Source: Streptomyces sp. NBC_01268 (GTDB lineage: Bacteria; Actinomycetota; Actinomycetes; Streptomycetales; Streptomycetaceae). From it: a stretch of 64,000 nucleotides of DNA. The notes under the pieces were generated by a model that was not told where the DNA came from, made no database searches, and saw nothing but the letters and a program-made list of their open reading frames with translations. Location: contig NZ_CP108454.1 of assembly GCF_036240795.1 (NCBI RefSeq), positions 3,844,001-3,908,000 on the forward strand. Reading direction: 5' to 3'. A program made the translations under genes and the position numbers. Shown in pieces: positions 44,269 through 53,158 of this stretch; position 1 is the stretch's first letter, and each line of letters opens with the position of its first letter.

Positions 44269-44311
44269 CGAGGGCCCGCGCCCCGTCGTGAAGACGGGGC
44301 GCGGGCCCTCG
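44269..44311. terminator. Strong bidirectional terminator
   Basis: Nineteen-base perfect stem CGAGGGCCCGCGCCCCGTC / GACGGGGCGCGGGCCCTCG with loop GTGAA, between the convergent SDR and purA genes. Confidence 0.9.
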
Positions 44312-44319
44312 GGCTCACA

Positions 44320-44408
44320 GCCTGGCGGCCTCCAGGCCTCCGGGCCTCCGGGCCTCCAGCCCTCTGGGCCTCTCGGCCTGTCGGACTCTCGGCCTGTCGG
44401 CCTGTCGG
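44320..44408. repeat. Degenerate tandem repeat before the purA stop
   Basis: A run of GGCCTCCGG, GGCCTCTC and CGGCCTGTCGG units, 9-11 bases long, fills the space between the terminator and the end of purA. Similar short repeats lie beside other gene ends in this window. Confidence 0.7.
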
Positions 44409-44409
44409 A

Positions 44410-45696
44410 CTAGGAGAGGAACGAGTTGATCTCGATCGTCTCGGTGCGGCCCGGGCCCACGCCGATCGCGGAGATCGGGGCGCCGGACATCTCCTCCAGG
44501 GCCTTCACGTACGCCTGCGCGTTCTTCGGCAGGTCGGCGAAGGTCTGGGCCTTGGTGATGTCCTCGGACCAGCCCGGCAGCATCTCGTAGATCGGCTTCG
44601 CGTGGTGGAAGTCGGTCTGCGAGTAGGGCAGCTCCTCGACGCGCTTGCCGTCGATCTCGTACGCGACGCAGACCGGGATCTGCTCCCAGCCGGTCAGCAC
44701 GTCCAGCTTGGTGAGGAAGAAGTCGGTCAGGCCGTTCACGCGGGTCGCGTAGCGGGCGATGACCGCGTCGAACCAGCCGCAGCGACGGTCACGGCCGGTG
44801 GTCACACCGCGCTCGCCACCGATGCGGCGCAGGGCCTCGCCGTCCGCGTCGAAGAGCTCGGTCGGGAACGGGCCGGCGCCGACGCGGGTCGTGTACGCCT
44901 TGAGGATGCCGATGACGCGGCTGATCTTCGTCGGGCCCACGCCCGCACCCGTGCAGGCACCGCCGGCGGTCGGGTTCGAGGAGGTGACGAAGGGGTACGT
45001 GCCGTGGTCGACGTCGAGCAGGGTGCCCTGGCCGCCCTCGAAGAGCACGACCTTGTCGTCGTCGAGCGCCTTGTTGAGGATCAGCGTGGTGTCCGCGACG
45101 AACGGCTTGATCTGCTCCGCGTACTGGAGCATCTCCTCCACGATCTGCTCCGCCTCGATCGCGCGGCGGTTGTACAGCTTGGCGAGCAGCTGGTTCTTGC
45201 CCTCCAGCGCCGCCTCGACCTTCTGGGAGAGGATCGACTCGTCGTACAGGTCCTGGACCCGGATGCCGACGCGGTTGATCTTGTCGGCGTAGGTCGGACC
45301 GATGCCGCGACCGGTCGTACCGATCTTGCGCTTGCCGAGGAACCGTTCCGTCACCTTGTCGAGCGTGACGTTGTACGGGGTGATCAGGTGGGCATTGCCG
45401 CTGATCAGGAGCTTCGACGTGTCCACGCCGCGCTCGTTCAGTCCGCTCAGCTCGGAGAGCAGGACCGCCGGGTCGACGACGACACCGTTTCCGATCACCG
45501 GGGTGCACCCCGGGGAGAGGATTCCGGAAGGGAGAAGATGCAGTGCGTACTTCTGGTCGCCTACGACGACCGTGTGGCCGGCATTGTTGCCGCCCTGGTA
45601 GCGCACCACATAGTCAACGGATCCACCGAGGAGGTCGGTGGCCTTTCCCTTGCCCTCGTCACCCCACTGAGCACCGAGCAGCACAAGTGCGGGCAC
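44410..45696 (-). CDS. purA: Adenylosuccinate synthetase
   Basis: A 428-residue PurA, which joins IMP and aspartate with GTP to give adenylosuccinate, the first step from IMP to AMP. The GTP loop is [57 protein letters not shown] and [16 protein letters not shown] are family signatures. The start is GTG (GTGCCCGCAC) with GAAGGGG in front. The frame is complete. A hairpin about 90 bases upstream lies in the probable leader. Confidence 0.97.
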   Translation of the reverse strand: MPALVLLGAQWGDEGKGKATDLLGGSVDYVVRYQGGNNAGHTVVVGDQKYALHLLPSGILSPGCTPVIGNGVVVDPAVLLSELSGLNERGVDTSKLLISGNAHLITPYNVTLDKVTERFLGKRKIGTTGRGIGPTYADKINRVGIRVQDLYDESILSQKVEAALEGKNQLLAKLYNRRAIEAEQIVEEMLQYAEQIKPFVADTTLILNKALDDDKVVLFEGGQGTLLDVDHGTYPFVTSSNPTAGGACTGAGVGPTKISRVIGILKAYTTRVGAGPFPTELFDADGEALRRIGGERGVTTGRDRRCGWFDAVIARYATRVNGLTDFFLTKLDVLTGWEQIPVCVAYEIDGKRVEELPYSQTDFHHAKPIYEMLPGWSEDITKAQTFADLPKNAQAYVKALEEMSGAPISAIGVGPGRTETIEINSFLS

Positions 45697-45777
45697 AGGC
45701 GTACACCCCTTCCGGGTGGGGCATGTCCAAGGTCAGGGGGCGTACGCCGCCTCACCGGTGTGCCCCGGAATAGACGA

Positions 45778-45805
45778 AGCCCCTGGCGCAATAGCGCAAG
45801 GGGCT
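45778..45805. promoter_or_regulatory. Hairpin in the divergent region upstream of purA
   Basis: AGCCCCTGGCGC / GCGCAAGGGGCT pair at 11 of 12 positions around AATA. It lies 82 bases from the purA start and 34 bases before the rightward gene. It may be a leader structure or a binding site; no T-run follows on either strand. Confidence 0.5.
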
Positions 45806-45839
45806 CTTGCACAAAGATGCTACCCGAGGAAGGACCGAG

Positions 45840-46649
45840 GTGTCGGATCACGACCAGCTGCTGGTCATCATCGACCCGGTCGCCCGCCGAATGGACGGCG
45901 AGTCCGTGCGCATCGCGAAGGATGTGCTGTCAGCCGGCGCGGAAACGAAGATCTGCCTGCCGGACGGTCCGGAGGAATTCGCCAGGCTCCTGTCCCGGCG
46001 CGGCTCCCGGCGCCCCGTCGTCCTCGGCGACGACCGCGCGCTGCTCCGTGCGGTGACCCTGCTCCACCGGGACCGCGAGCCCTCCCCCACGCCCCTGGCG
46101 CTCGTCCCGATCGGCGCTCCGGACCGGCTCCAGGTCGCCCGCGCGCTCGGCGTGCCGCCGGGCACCGTGGCGGCCGCCCGGACGGTCCTGGACGGCGTGG
46201 CGCGCCGCCTGGACCTGCTCGTGGACGACAGCGGCGGGGTCGTCCTGCACCGCCTGGACGTCCCGGCGGCCCGCCTGCTCGCCGCGGCGCCGCCCACCGT
46301 CTGGGACACCTGCCGCTCCCTGGTCCGCACCCTGGTCCGCCCGGCTCCCGCGCCCCTCCTGGCGCGCGCCCACCGGCTGCGGGTGGAGGCGGACGGAGTG
46401 CTGCTCAGCGACGTGGACACCCCGCTGGAGGGCCTGACCGTGCGCGCCCTGGGCGGCTCGGCCGCCCTGACCCTCGCCCCGGCCGGCGCCCCGCCGGTGC
46501 ACGCCACCGCCCAGACCCTGACGGTCACCGGACCCGACTTCCGCTACCGCGCCGACGCCACGGTGTCGGGGCCGGTGCGGCGGCGGGAGTGGACGGTCCG
46601 GGCCGGGTCCTGGGGGCTCACGCTTCCCCGGGAGGCCGGCGCGGTCTAG
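45840..46649 (+). CDS. Diacylglycerol/lipid kinase-like protein
   Basis: A 269-residue protein of the diacylglycerol kinase catalytic superfamily. The N-terminal half has the expected fold (LLVIIDPVARRMDGESVRIA, RPVVLGDDRALLRAV, TPLALVPIG) but the GGDGT nucleotide loop is replaced by LGDDRALLRA, and PIGAPDRLQVARALGVPPGT takes the place of the usual PxGTxNDFA segment. The C-terminal half is beta-rich, as in the lipid kinases. Whether it is still a kinase is uncertain. GTG at 45840 follows GAGGAAGGACC. It is divergent from purA. Confidence 0.7.
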   Translation: MSDHDQLLVIIDPVARRMDGESVRIAKDVLSAGAETKICLPDGPEEFARLLSRRGSRRPVVLGDDRALLRAVTLLHRDREPSPTPLALVPIGAPDRLQVARALGVPPGTVAAARTVLDGVARRLDLLVDDSGGVVLHRLDVPAARLLAAAPPTVWDTCRSLVRTLVRPAPAPLLARAHRLRVEADGVLLSDVDTPLEGLTVRALGGSAALTLAPAGAPPVHATAQTLTVTGPDFRYRADATVSGPVRRREWTVRAGSWGLTLPREAGAV

Positions 46650-46690
46650 CCTCCCCGAGGGGTGCGTGATCACAGGGAAACGGGGGGTTC

Positions 46691-48055
46691 GTGGTGGAGT
46701 GCGCGCTGAACCGGGAGGCGACCCGGCGGGGGCTCGGGGGCTACCGGAGGCAGGCGGAACGGGGCACGTGGGCGGGGGCGGCCCTCGTGGTCACCGGTCT
46801 CGTCCTCCTCCTGCTGCCGATCGAGGCCTCCTGGGCGACGGACGCGGCCGCGGGCCTGGGCGTCGCCGGCCTGATCGCGCTCGGCATCGCCCTCAGTGCC
46901 CTGCGGAACGCCGGGCGGATGCGGCGGGCGCTGGCGACGGGACCGTGGTCGGCCCACCCGGCCGTGGCGGTCGTCCGCGGCGGCATGGTGCCTCCGTCGA
47001 TCGTCCTGGGCGACCCGGACGGCGGGCACGCGTGGCCGTTCGCCCTGGCGGCGGCGAAGCAGCGGTACGAGCGGGTGCTGCCGGGCCCCGACGGCGTGCT
47101 GTGGTGGTGCGGCGACCCGGACCGGGGCGGCGTGATCGCCGCGCCCGGCGGCGAGGAGCTGGTCTGGGCCCGGCCGGTACGCGGCCACCACACCCGCAAC
47201 CGGACCATCGGGCTCGCGGCGACCGCGGGACTCTTCGCCCGACCGGCGGCCGTCGGACCGGCGGCCTCCCCCGTCACCGTCCCGGGGACCGTCACCGTCC
47301 CCGGGACCGTGAGCGGGAGCGACGCCGAGGGCGGAGCCCGGCCCGAACCGCACGCCCGGCGCCTCCCGACCTACGCCGCCCTTGCCGCCGCCGCCCGGCG
47401 CCAGGCCCTCCCGGCGGCCGGCCGGCCGCCGCGCCGCGAGGCGGACGTGCGGACCGTGCCGTGGTGGCGGGTGCGCTCGCTGCGGCGCGTGTCGGGGCTG
47501 CCGAGGCTGCTGGTCTCGCCGGTCCCCGTCGTGACCGGGCTGCTGATGCTGGGCCGTACGAGTGACTACCCCGCCGTCGTGGCGTACGCCGTCATCGCGC
47601 TCGGCGTGGGCGCCGTCCTGTACTCCGGCCGGAGCTTCCTCGCCTCCGGCCGCGCCACCGCCGCGCTGCTCGCCCGGGCCGCGCGGGCCGCCGATCCCGT
47701 ACCGAAGCGGTACGCCCTGCTGTTCGACCCGGTCGGCGGCGCTCCGGTGCTGGTGCTGTTCCCGTACGGCGGGGAGCCGGAGGACCGGCCCGAAGGGGTG
47801 GTCCGGCTGTATCCGCCGGGCACGCCGAAGGAACCCCGCAAGGGGCTGCCCGCGGGCCCGTCCGGCCTGGTGGAGCTGCGGGGCGGGCCCGAGGGCGCCG
47901 GTCACGGCGGTCGGGTGGTCGTGCCCTGGATCGAGGGGCGGCCGCTGTGGCCCTGCGGGCCGTTCGAGGAGCTGCGGCCGGGCGATCCGGCGGCCCGGGA
48001 GTACCTGGAGCGGCTCGCCCCGCCTCAGGGGGCTTCGGGGGTCCCGGCTCCCTGA
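46691..48055 (+). CDS. Hypothetical membrane protein
   Basis: A 454-residue protein with four predicted helices in two pairs (WAGAALVVTGLVLLLLPIEA and GLGVAGLIALGIALSALRNA near the start; LLVSPVPVVTGLLMLG and YPAVVAYAVIALGVGAVLYS around 290-330). The two helix pairs flank a cytoplasmic part (WPFALAAAKQRYERVLPGPD, WWCGDPDRGGVIAAPGG) and a second such domain follows the second pair (RYALLFDPVGGAPVLVLFPY). The two halves look like a duplication. The family is unknown to me. It ends 31 bases inside the convergent regulator gene. Confidence 0.65.
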   Translation: MVECALNREATRRGLGGYRRQAERGTWAGAALVVTGLVLLLLPIEASWATDAAAGLGVAGLIALGIALSALRNAGRMRRALATGPWSAHPAVAVVRGGMVPPSIVLGDPDGGHAWPFALAAAKQRYERVLPGPDGVLWWCGDPDRGGVIAAPGGEELVWARPVRGHHTRNRTIGLAATAGLFARPAAVGPAASPVTVPGTVTVPGTVSGSDAEGGARPEPHARRLPTYAALAAAARRQALPAAGRPPRREADVRTVPWWRVRSLRRVSGLPRLLVSPVPVVTGLLMLGRTSDYPAVVAYAVIALGVGAVLYSGRSFLASGRATAALLARAARAADPVPKRYALLFDPVGGAPVLVLFPYGGEPEDRPEGVVRLYPPGTPKEPRKGLPAGPSGLVELRGGPEGAGHGGRVVVPWIEGRPLWPCGPFEELRPGDPAAREYLERLAPPQGASGVPAP

Positions 48056-48519
48056 GCCTGCTTGCGGGCCCGCCAGCGGTCCATCAGGCCGAGCGTCTCC
48101 TGCTGGAGGAACTCGAAGAACTCGGCCGTCTCGGCCGTCCGGGTGCCGGCCGCCGTGTCGGGGCCGAGGGCCTCCGAGCCGTCCTTGAGGACCTTCTCCC
48201 AGCGGGTGAGGATCTGGTCGCGGCGGGTGAAGGTCTCGTACCAGAGCTCGTTGTGCAGGACGTAGCGGTCGCGGCGGGTGCCGGGGTCGCGCTCCCGGGT
48301 GACCATGCTGACCTGGCTGAGGTAGCGGATCGCGCCGGAGACCGCGGCGGGGCTGATCCGGAGCCGTTCGGCCAGCTCGGCCGAGGTCATCGAGGCCGTC
48401 TCGGAGGCCAGCAGCGCCGCGAAGACGCGGGCGGCCATGCGCTGCATGCCGGCCTCCGTGAGCTCGGCGGCGAAGCGCTCGACGAAGCGGGAGACCGCCT
48501 CTTCGTTGGTCGTCGTCAT
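48025..48519 (-). CDS. GbsR/MarR-type transcriptional regulator
   Basis: A 164-residue winged-helix protein of the GbsR branch: ARVFAALLASETASMTSAEL, AERLRISPAAVSGAIRYLSQ and the wing VTRERDPGTRRDRYVLH. ATG at 48519 has GGAAGG in front; a GTG-like start seven codons upstream is less likely. It is divergent from the ABC-2 exporter operon, and TTCACAAGTTTGTGAA lies between, so it most likely represses the exporter. Confidence 0.88.
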   Translation of the reverse strand: MTTTNEEAVSRFVERFAAELTEAGMQRMAARVFAALLASETASMTSAELAERLRISPAAVSGAIRYLSQVSMVTRERDPGTRRDRYVLHNELWYETFTRRDQILTRWEKVLKDGSEALGPDTAAGTRTAETAEFFEFLQQETLGLMDRWRARKQAQGAGTPEAP

Positions 48520-48558
48520 GCCTTCCACTATCTCACCCACTTTCTACGCTTCCTTAAC

Positions 48559-48574
48559 TTCACAAGTTTGTGAA
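48559..48574. promoter_or_regulatory. Operator between regulator and ABC exporter
   Basis: TTCACAAGTTTGTGAA, seven-base perfect arms around GT, in an AT-rich stretch 20 bases before the exporter ATPase start and 39 bases before the regulator start. Confidence 0.75.
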
Positions 48575-48594
48575 AGTAGCGTACGTTCTGAAGC

Positions 48595-49542
48595 ATGACG
48601 AAGGCAATCACGGTGGCCGGGCTCCACAAGGCGTTCGGCCGCACCCACGCGCTGGACGGCCTCGACCTCGATGTCGCGGCCGGCGAGGTCCACGGCTTCC
48701 TCGGCCCGAACGGCGCCGGGAAGTCCACCACCATCCGGGTCCTGCTCGGCCTGCTCCGCGCCGACTCCGGGCAGGTGCGGCTGCTCGGCAAAGACCCCTG
48801 GGCCGACGCCGTCGAACTGCACCGCCGGATCGCCTACGTCCCCGGCGACGTCACCCTCTGGCGCAACCTCTCCGGCGGCGAGGTCATCGACCTGTACGGA
48901 CGGCTGCGCGGAGGCCTCGACCCGGCGCGCCGGGCCCGGCTCGTCGAGCGGTTCGAGCTCGACCCGACCAAGAAGGGCCGGACCTACTCCAAGGGCAACC
49001 GGCAGAAGGTCGCCCTGGTCGCCGCCTTCGCCTCCGACGCGGAGCTCTTCGTCCTCGACGAGCCCACCAGCGGACTCGACCCGCTGATGGAGGAGGTCTT
49101 CCAGCAGTGCGTCGGCGAGGCGCGCGAGCGCGGGGCGACCGTGCTGCTGTCCAGCCACATCCTCAGCGAGGTCGAGACCCTCTGCGACCGGGTCAGCATC
49201 ATCCGCAAGGGCCGCACCGTCGAGACCGGCTCCCTCGCCGAACTGCGCCACCTCACCCGCACCAGCGTCGTCGCCGAACTCGCCGCGCCGCCCGCCGGAC
49301 TCGACGGGCTGCCCGGCGTCCACGGCCTGGACGTGCAGGGGCCGCGGGTGTCGCTCCAGGTCGACACCGACAAGCTGGACGCGGTCCTGCGCGCACTCAC
49401 CGACGCCGGGATCCGCAGCCTCACCTCCACCCCGCCCACCCTGGAGGAACTCTTCCTCCGCCACTACTCGGACGAGGCAGCGGACGCGGCCGCGGACGCC
49501 GGGTCGGAGTCGGGCACGGAAGCCGGGGCGATCGCGCGATGA
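48595..49542 (+). CDS. ABC-2 type exporter ATP-binding protein
   Basis: A 315-residue ATPase with Walker [12 protein letters not shown], signature [16 protein letters not shown] (the degenerate form usual in this family), Walker [15 protein letters not shown] and switch region [14 protein letters not shown]. The C-terminal 90 residues are the regulatory extension of the DrrA/YhaQ-type exporters. It overlaps the permease by four bases. Together with the GbsR-type repressor it resembles a multidrug or antibiotic resistance exporter. Confidence 0.93.
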   Translation: MTKAITVAGLHKAFGRTHALDGLDLDVAAGEVHGFLGPNGAGKSTTIRVLLGLLRADSGQVRLLGKDPWADAVELHRRIAYVPGDVTLWRNLSGGEVIDLYGRLRGGLDPARRARLVERFELDPTKKGRTYSKGNRQKVALVAAFASDAELFVLDEPTSGLDPLMEEVFQQCVGEARERGATVLLSSHILSEVETLCDRVSIIRKGRTVETGSLAELRHLTRTSVVAELAAPPAGLDGLPGVHGLDVQGPRVSLQVDTDKLDAVLRALTDAGIRSLTSTPPTLEELFLRHYSDEAADAAADAGSESGTEAGAIAR

Positions 49543-51113
49543 GTACGGCCGCCCTCACCGGCACCGGGTCCCTCACCCGGCTCGCCCTGCGCCGCGACCG
49601 GCTCACGCTGCCGGTCTGGGCCCTGGTCACCGGCGGCATGGTCGCCAGCGGCGCCGGCTCCCTCGAAAGCCTCTACGGCACCGCCGCGCAACGCGCCGAG
49701 CTCGCCGCCTCCATGAACGCCAACAGCTCGATGCGGTCGCTGTACGGGCCGGTCTTCGACGACTCCCTCGGCGCTCTCGTCGCCTGGCGGTTCGGCACCT
49801 TCGCCGCCGTGCTCGCCGCCGTGATGAGCCTGATCATCGTCGTACGGCACACCCGCGAGGAGGAGGAGACGGGCCGTCAGGAGATGCTGTCGGCCGCCGC
49901 GGTGGGCCGCCGGGCCCCGCTGACCGCCGCCCTGCTCGCCGCGCTCGCCGCCAACGCCGCCGTCGCCCTGATCGTCACCGTCGGGCTCGCCGGACAGGGC
50001 GCCGCCGGGGCGCTCGCCCTCGGCCTCGCGATCGGCGGGACCGGCATGGTCTTCGCGACCCTCGCCGCGATCGTCGCCCAGCTCACCGAGAGCGCCCGGC
50101 TCGCCAAGGGCCTGACGGCCGGCCTCCTCGGCCTCGCCTTCGTGCTCCGCGCGGCCGGCGACTCGGGGACGGCGGACGGCGGGTCGGCGCTCACCTGGAT
50201 CTCCCCCGTCGGCTGGGCCGAACAGGTCCGCGCCTTCGCCGGCGCACGCTGGTGGGTGCTGCTCCTGACCGCCGCGGCGATCGGCGTCCAGACCTGCGCC
50301 GCGTACGCGCTGACCGCCCGCCGGGACGTCGGCATGAGCTTCCTGCCCAGCCGTCCCGGCCCCGCCACCGGGCGGCTCGCGACGGCCGGTGCCCTCGCCT
50401 GGCGGCTCCAGCGCGGCACGCTGCTCGGCTGGTCGCTCGGCTTCCTGCTCGGCGGCCTGGTCTTCGGCGGCATGGCCGAGGGCGCGGCCGAACTCGTCGG
50501 CGACAACGAGCGGGCCCGGGAGATCTTCGAGCGGATGGGCGGACAGAGCGCCCTCACCGACGCCTTCCTCGCCACCATGGGCGGCCTGTTCGGCATGGTC
50601 GCCGCCCTGTTCGCGGTCGGTTCGGTGCTGCGGCTGCACGCCGAGGAGACCTCGCAGCGCGCCGAACCGCTGCTCGCCGCCCCCGTCGGCCGACTGCGCT
50701 GGGCGGCCGGGCACCTGATGGTCGCGTTCGCCGGGTCGGCGCTGATCCTGCTGCTCAGCGGGGTGGGCCTGGCCCTCTCGTACGGGCACGATCTCGGCCC
50801 GGTCGTGGGCGCCTCGCTCGCCCAGCTGCCCGCCGTCTGGACGCTGGCCGGTCTCGCGGTGCTGCTCTGGGGCGCCGCCCCGAAGGCCGCCGTCGGCGCC
50901 TGGGGCGTGGCCGGGGTGTGCCTGGCGCTCGGCTGGATCGGCCCGGCGCTCGGTCTGCCGCAGGCCGTCCTGGACCTCTCGCCCTTCGCCCACCTGCCGA
51001 AGCTGCCCGGCCACGAGGTCGCCTGGACCCCGCTGCTGGCCCTCACGGCGCTCGCGGCGGCCCTGGTGGCGGGCGGTCTCGCGGGGCTGCGGCGCCGGGA
51101 CATGACGAGCTGA
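49539..51113 (+). CDS. ABC-2 type exporter permease
   Basis: A 524-residue permease with about 12 transmembrane helices in two halves, each with a large loop ([20 protein letters not shown] and [20 protein letters not shown]). These duplicated permeases pair with a single ATPase type and export polyketide-like or other hydrophobic compounds in actinomycetes. ATG at 49539 overlaps the ATPase stop (ATGA). The operon ends at the hairpin at 51170. Confidence 0.9.
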   Translation: MSTAALTGTGSLTRLALRRDRLTLPVWALVTGGMVASGAGSLESLYGTAAQRAELAASMNANSSMRSLYGPVFDDSLGALVAWRFGTFAAVLAAVMSLIIVVRHTREEEETGRQEMLSAAAVGRRAPLTAALLAALAANAAVALIVTVGLAGQGAAGALALGLAIGGTGMVFATLAAIVAQLTESARLAKGLTAGLLGLAFVLRAAGDSGTADGGSALTWISPVGWAEQVRAFAGARWWVLLLTAAAIGVQTCAAYALTARRDVGMSFLPSRPGPATGRLATAGALAWRLQRGTLLGWSLGFLLGGLVFGGMAEGAAELVGDNERAREIFERMGGQSALTDAFLATMGGLFGMVAALFAVGSVLRLHAEETSQRAEPLLAAPVGRLRWAAGHLMVAFAGSALILLLSGVGLALSYGHDLGPVVGASLAQLPAVWTLAGLAVLLWGAAPKAAVGAWGVAGVCLALGWIGPALGLPQAVLDLSPFAHLPKLPGHEVAWTPLLALTALAAALVAGGLAGLRRRDMTS

Positions 51114-51169
51114 GGACCGGCCCCGTACGGGAGGGCTACCACCCGCACGGGTACGGGACACAGGTGACG

Positions 51170-51205
51170 GAGGGCCCCCGCCGGAGTGATCCGGTGGGGG
51201 CCCTC
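51170..51205. terminator. Bidirectional terminator
   Basis: Sixteen-base stem GAGGGCCCCCGCCGGA / TCCGGTGGGGGCCCTC with one mismatch and loop GTGA, between the convergent exporter and P450 genes. Confidence 0.9.
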
Positions 51206-51223
51206 CCGTGACCGCGCGGGCCG

Positions 51224-52435
51224 TCACACCTCGACGAGCAGCTCCTCGAAGCCCCGGATGACGTACCCCGGCTTCCACACCGGCTCCGCGGCGAGCCGGA
51301 GGCCCGGTGCCCGGCGGAGCAGTTCGCCGAAGACGGCGGTCAGCTCCAGGCGGGCGAGCGGGGCGCCGAGGCAGTAGTGGATGCCGGCGCCGAAGGTGAG
51401 GTGCGGGTTGTCGGCGCGGGTGAGGTCGAGCCGGTCGGCGGTCGGGCCGAAGCGGGCGGGGTCGCGGTTGGCGGAGCCGAAGAGCAGGGCGACCTCGGAG
51501 CCGCGCGGGATGACCCGGCCGCCGATCTCGATGTCGTCGAGGACCCAGCGCTCGAACATCTGGAGCGGGGTGTCGTAGCGCAGAAGTTCGTCCACAGCTG
51601 TGGACAACTTTTCGGGATCGGGCTCCGGGCCGGTGCCGAGCTCCGGCCGGACGCCGTGCGAGAGCAGCGTCCGGAAGCCGTTGACCGTGGTGTTCACGGT
51701 GGCCTCGTGACCGGCGTTCAGGAGCAGCACGCAAGTGGAGATCATCTCCTGCTCGGACAGCTCCGCCACGCCGATCAGTGCCGAGATCAGGTCGTCCCCC
51801 GGATCCTTGCGGCGGCGGGCGATCAACTCCCGCAGGTAGTCGGAGAACTCGATCGAGGCGTGGACCGCGCGGCGGGCCGTCTCCGCCGAGGGGTTCAGCT
51901 CGAACATGCCGCAGATGTCCGCGGACCAGGGGCGCAGCCGCCCCCGTTCCTCGTCGCCCTCCGGGATGCCGAGCATCTCGGCGATCACCGCCACGGGGAG
52001 CGGTTCGGCGACGGTCGCGAGCAGGTCGCCGCCGCCGTTCGCGACCAGCTCCCCCACCAGCTCCCCGGCGAGCCGCCGCACCGTCGGCGCCAGGTCCGCC
52101 ACGGTCCGGGGGGTGAACGCCTTGGAGACGAGCCGCCGGATCCGGGTGTGGTCGGCGCCCTCCAGGTCGAGCAGCCCGTGGTCGTTGAGCGTGTGGAAGG
52201 GCTCGTGGGCGGCGTCGGGGGCCTCGCGCCCGAACTCCTCGTGGCTGAAGCGGTGCGTGTACGTACGCCCGAGGCGGCGGTCCCGCAGCAGCGCGGAGAC
52301 GTCCGCGTAGTGCGGGATCAGCCACTGGCGGGTCGGCGCGTACCAGTGGGCACGGCCGGCGGCGCGCAGCTCCGCGTACGCGGGGTAGGGATCGGCGACG
52401 AACTCCGGGGACCAGGGGTCGAAGGCAGCGTCCAT
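51224..52435 (-). CDS. Cytochrome P450
   Basis: A 403-residue soluble bacterial P450. The heme ligand is Cys355 in FGAGIHYCLGAPLAR; the I-helix oxygen-activating motif is LLLNAGHEATVNT; the ExxR motif lies in DELLRYDTPLQMFERWV. Length is typical for the biosynthetic and catabolic CYP families of streptomycetes. The hydroxylated substrate is not evident and no ferredoxin gene is adjacent. The two-component genes upstream on the same strand start 60 bases away and may be unrelated. Confidence 0.93.
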   Translation of the reverse strand: MDAAFDPWSPEFVADPYPAYAELRAAGRAHWYAPTRQWLIPHYADVSALLRDRRLGRTYTHRFSHEEFGREAPDAAHEPFHTLNDHGLLDLEGADHTRIRRLVSKAFTPRTVADLAPTVRRLAGELVGELVANGGGDLLATVAEPLPVAVIAEMLGIPEGDEERGRLRPWSADICGMFELNPSAETARRAVHASIEFSDYLRELIARRRKDPGDDLISALIGVAELSEQEMISTCVLLLNAGHEATVNTTVNGFRTLLSHGVRPELGTGPEPDPEKLSTAVDELLRYDTPLQMFERWVLDDIEIGGRVIPRGSEVALLFGSANRDPARFGPTADRLDLTRADNPHLTFGAGIHYCLGAPLARLELTAVFGELLRRAPGLRLAAEPVWKPGYVIRGFEELLVEV

Positions 52436-52495
52436 GACCGGACGCTACCCCCGCCGCCGCCCCCGGTCCCGCCCGCGCCGACGGCCGGCGGGACC

Positions 52496-53158
52496 CTAGC
52501 CGCCGACCTGCACCAGCCGTGCCTCGTAGGCGAAGACCGCCGCCTGGGTCCGGTCGCGCAGGCCCAGCTTCACCAGGATCCGGCTGACGTGCGTCTTGAT
52601 CGTGGACTCGGCGACCACCAGGTGGTCGGCGATCTCGACGTTCGACAGGCCCTGCGCGATCAGCACGAGGACCTCCGTCTCGCGCTCGGTCAGCTCGCCG
52701 ATCTGCGCCATGGCGGGCGGGCGCGGGGAGACCGCGGAGCGGGCGAACTCGGTGATCAGGCGCTTGGTGACGGTCGGCGCGAGCAGCGCCTCGCCGGCCG
52801 CGACCACCCGGACGCCGTCGGCGAGCTGCCGGGCCGAGGCGTCCTTGAGCAGGAAGCCGGAGGCCCCGGCGCGCAGCGCCTGGTACACGTACTCGTCGAG
52901 GTCGAAGGTGGTGAGGACGAGCACCTTCGCGTCGGCGTCGGCGGCGACGATCTCCCGGGTGGCGTCGATGCCGTTCAGCTCCGGCATGCGGATGTCCATG
53001 AGGACGACGTCGGGGTGGAGCGCGGCGACCTGTGCGACGGCCTCGCGCCCGTTGACGGCCTCGCCGACGACCTCGATGTCCGGCATGGCGCCGAGCAGCA
53101 CGGAGAAACCCTCGCGGACCATCATCTGGTCGTCGACGATCAGGACCCGGATCGTCAT
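52496..53158 (-). CDS. NarL/LuxR-family response regulator
   Basis: A 220-residue response regulator. The receiver domain has the acidic pocket VLIVDDQMM, phosphoacceptor Asp55 in VVLMDIRMPELNG and the conserved lysine in GASGFLLKDAS. The LuxR-type helix-turn-helix is LTERETEVLVLIAQGLSNVE and IADHLVVAESTIKTHVSRIL. It overlaps the stop of the histidine kinase gene by four bases (ATGA), so the two form a cognate pair. Confidence 0.95.
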   Translation of the reverse strand: MTIRVLIVDDQMMVREGFSVLLGAMPDIEVVGEAVNGREAVAQVAALHPDVVLMDIRMPELNGIDATREIVAADADAKVLVLTTFDLDEYVYQALRAGASGFLLKDASARQLADGVRVVAAGEALLAPTVTKRLITEFARSAVSPRPPAMAQIGELTERETEVLVLIAQGLSNVEIADHLVVAESTIKTHVSRILVKLGLRDRTQAAVFAYEARLVQVGG

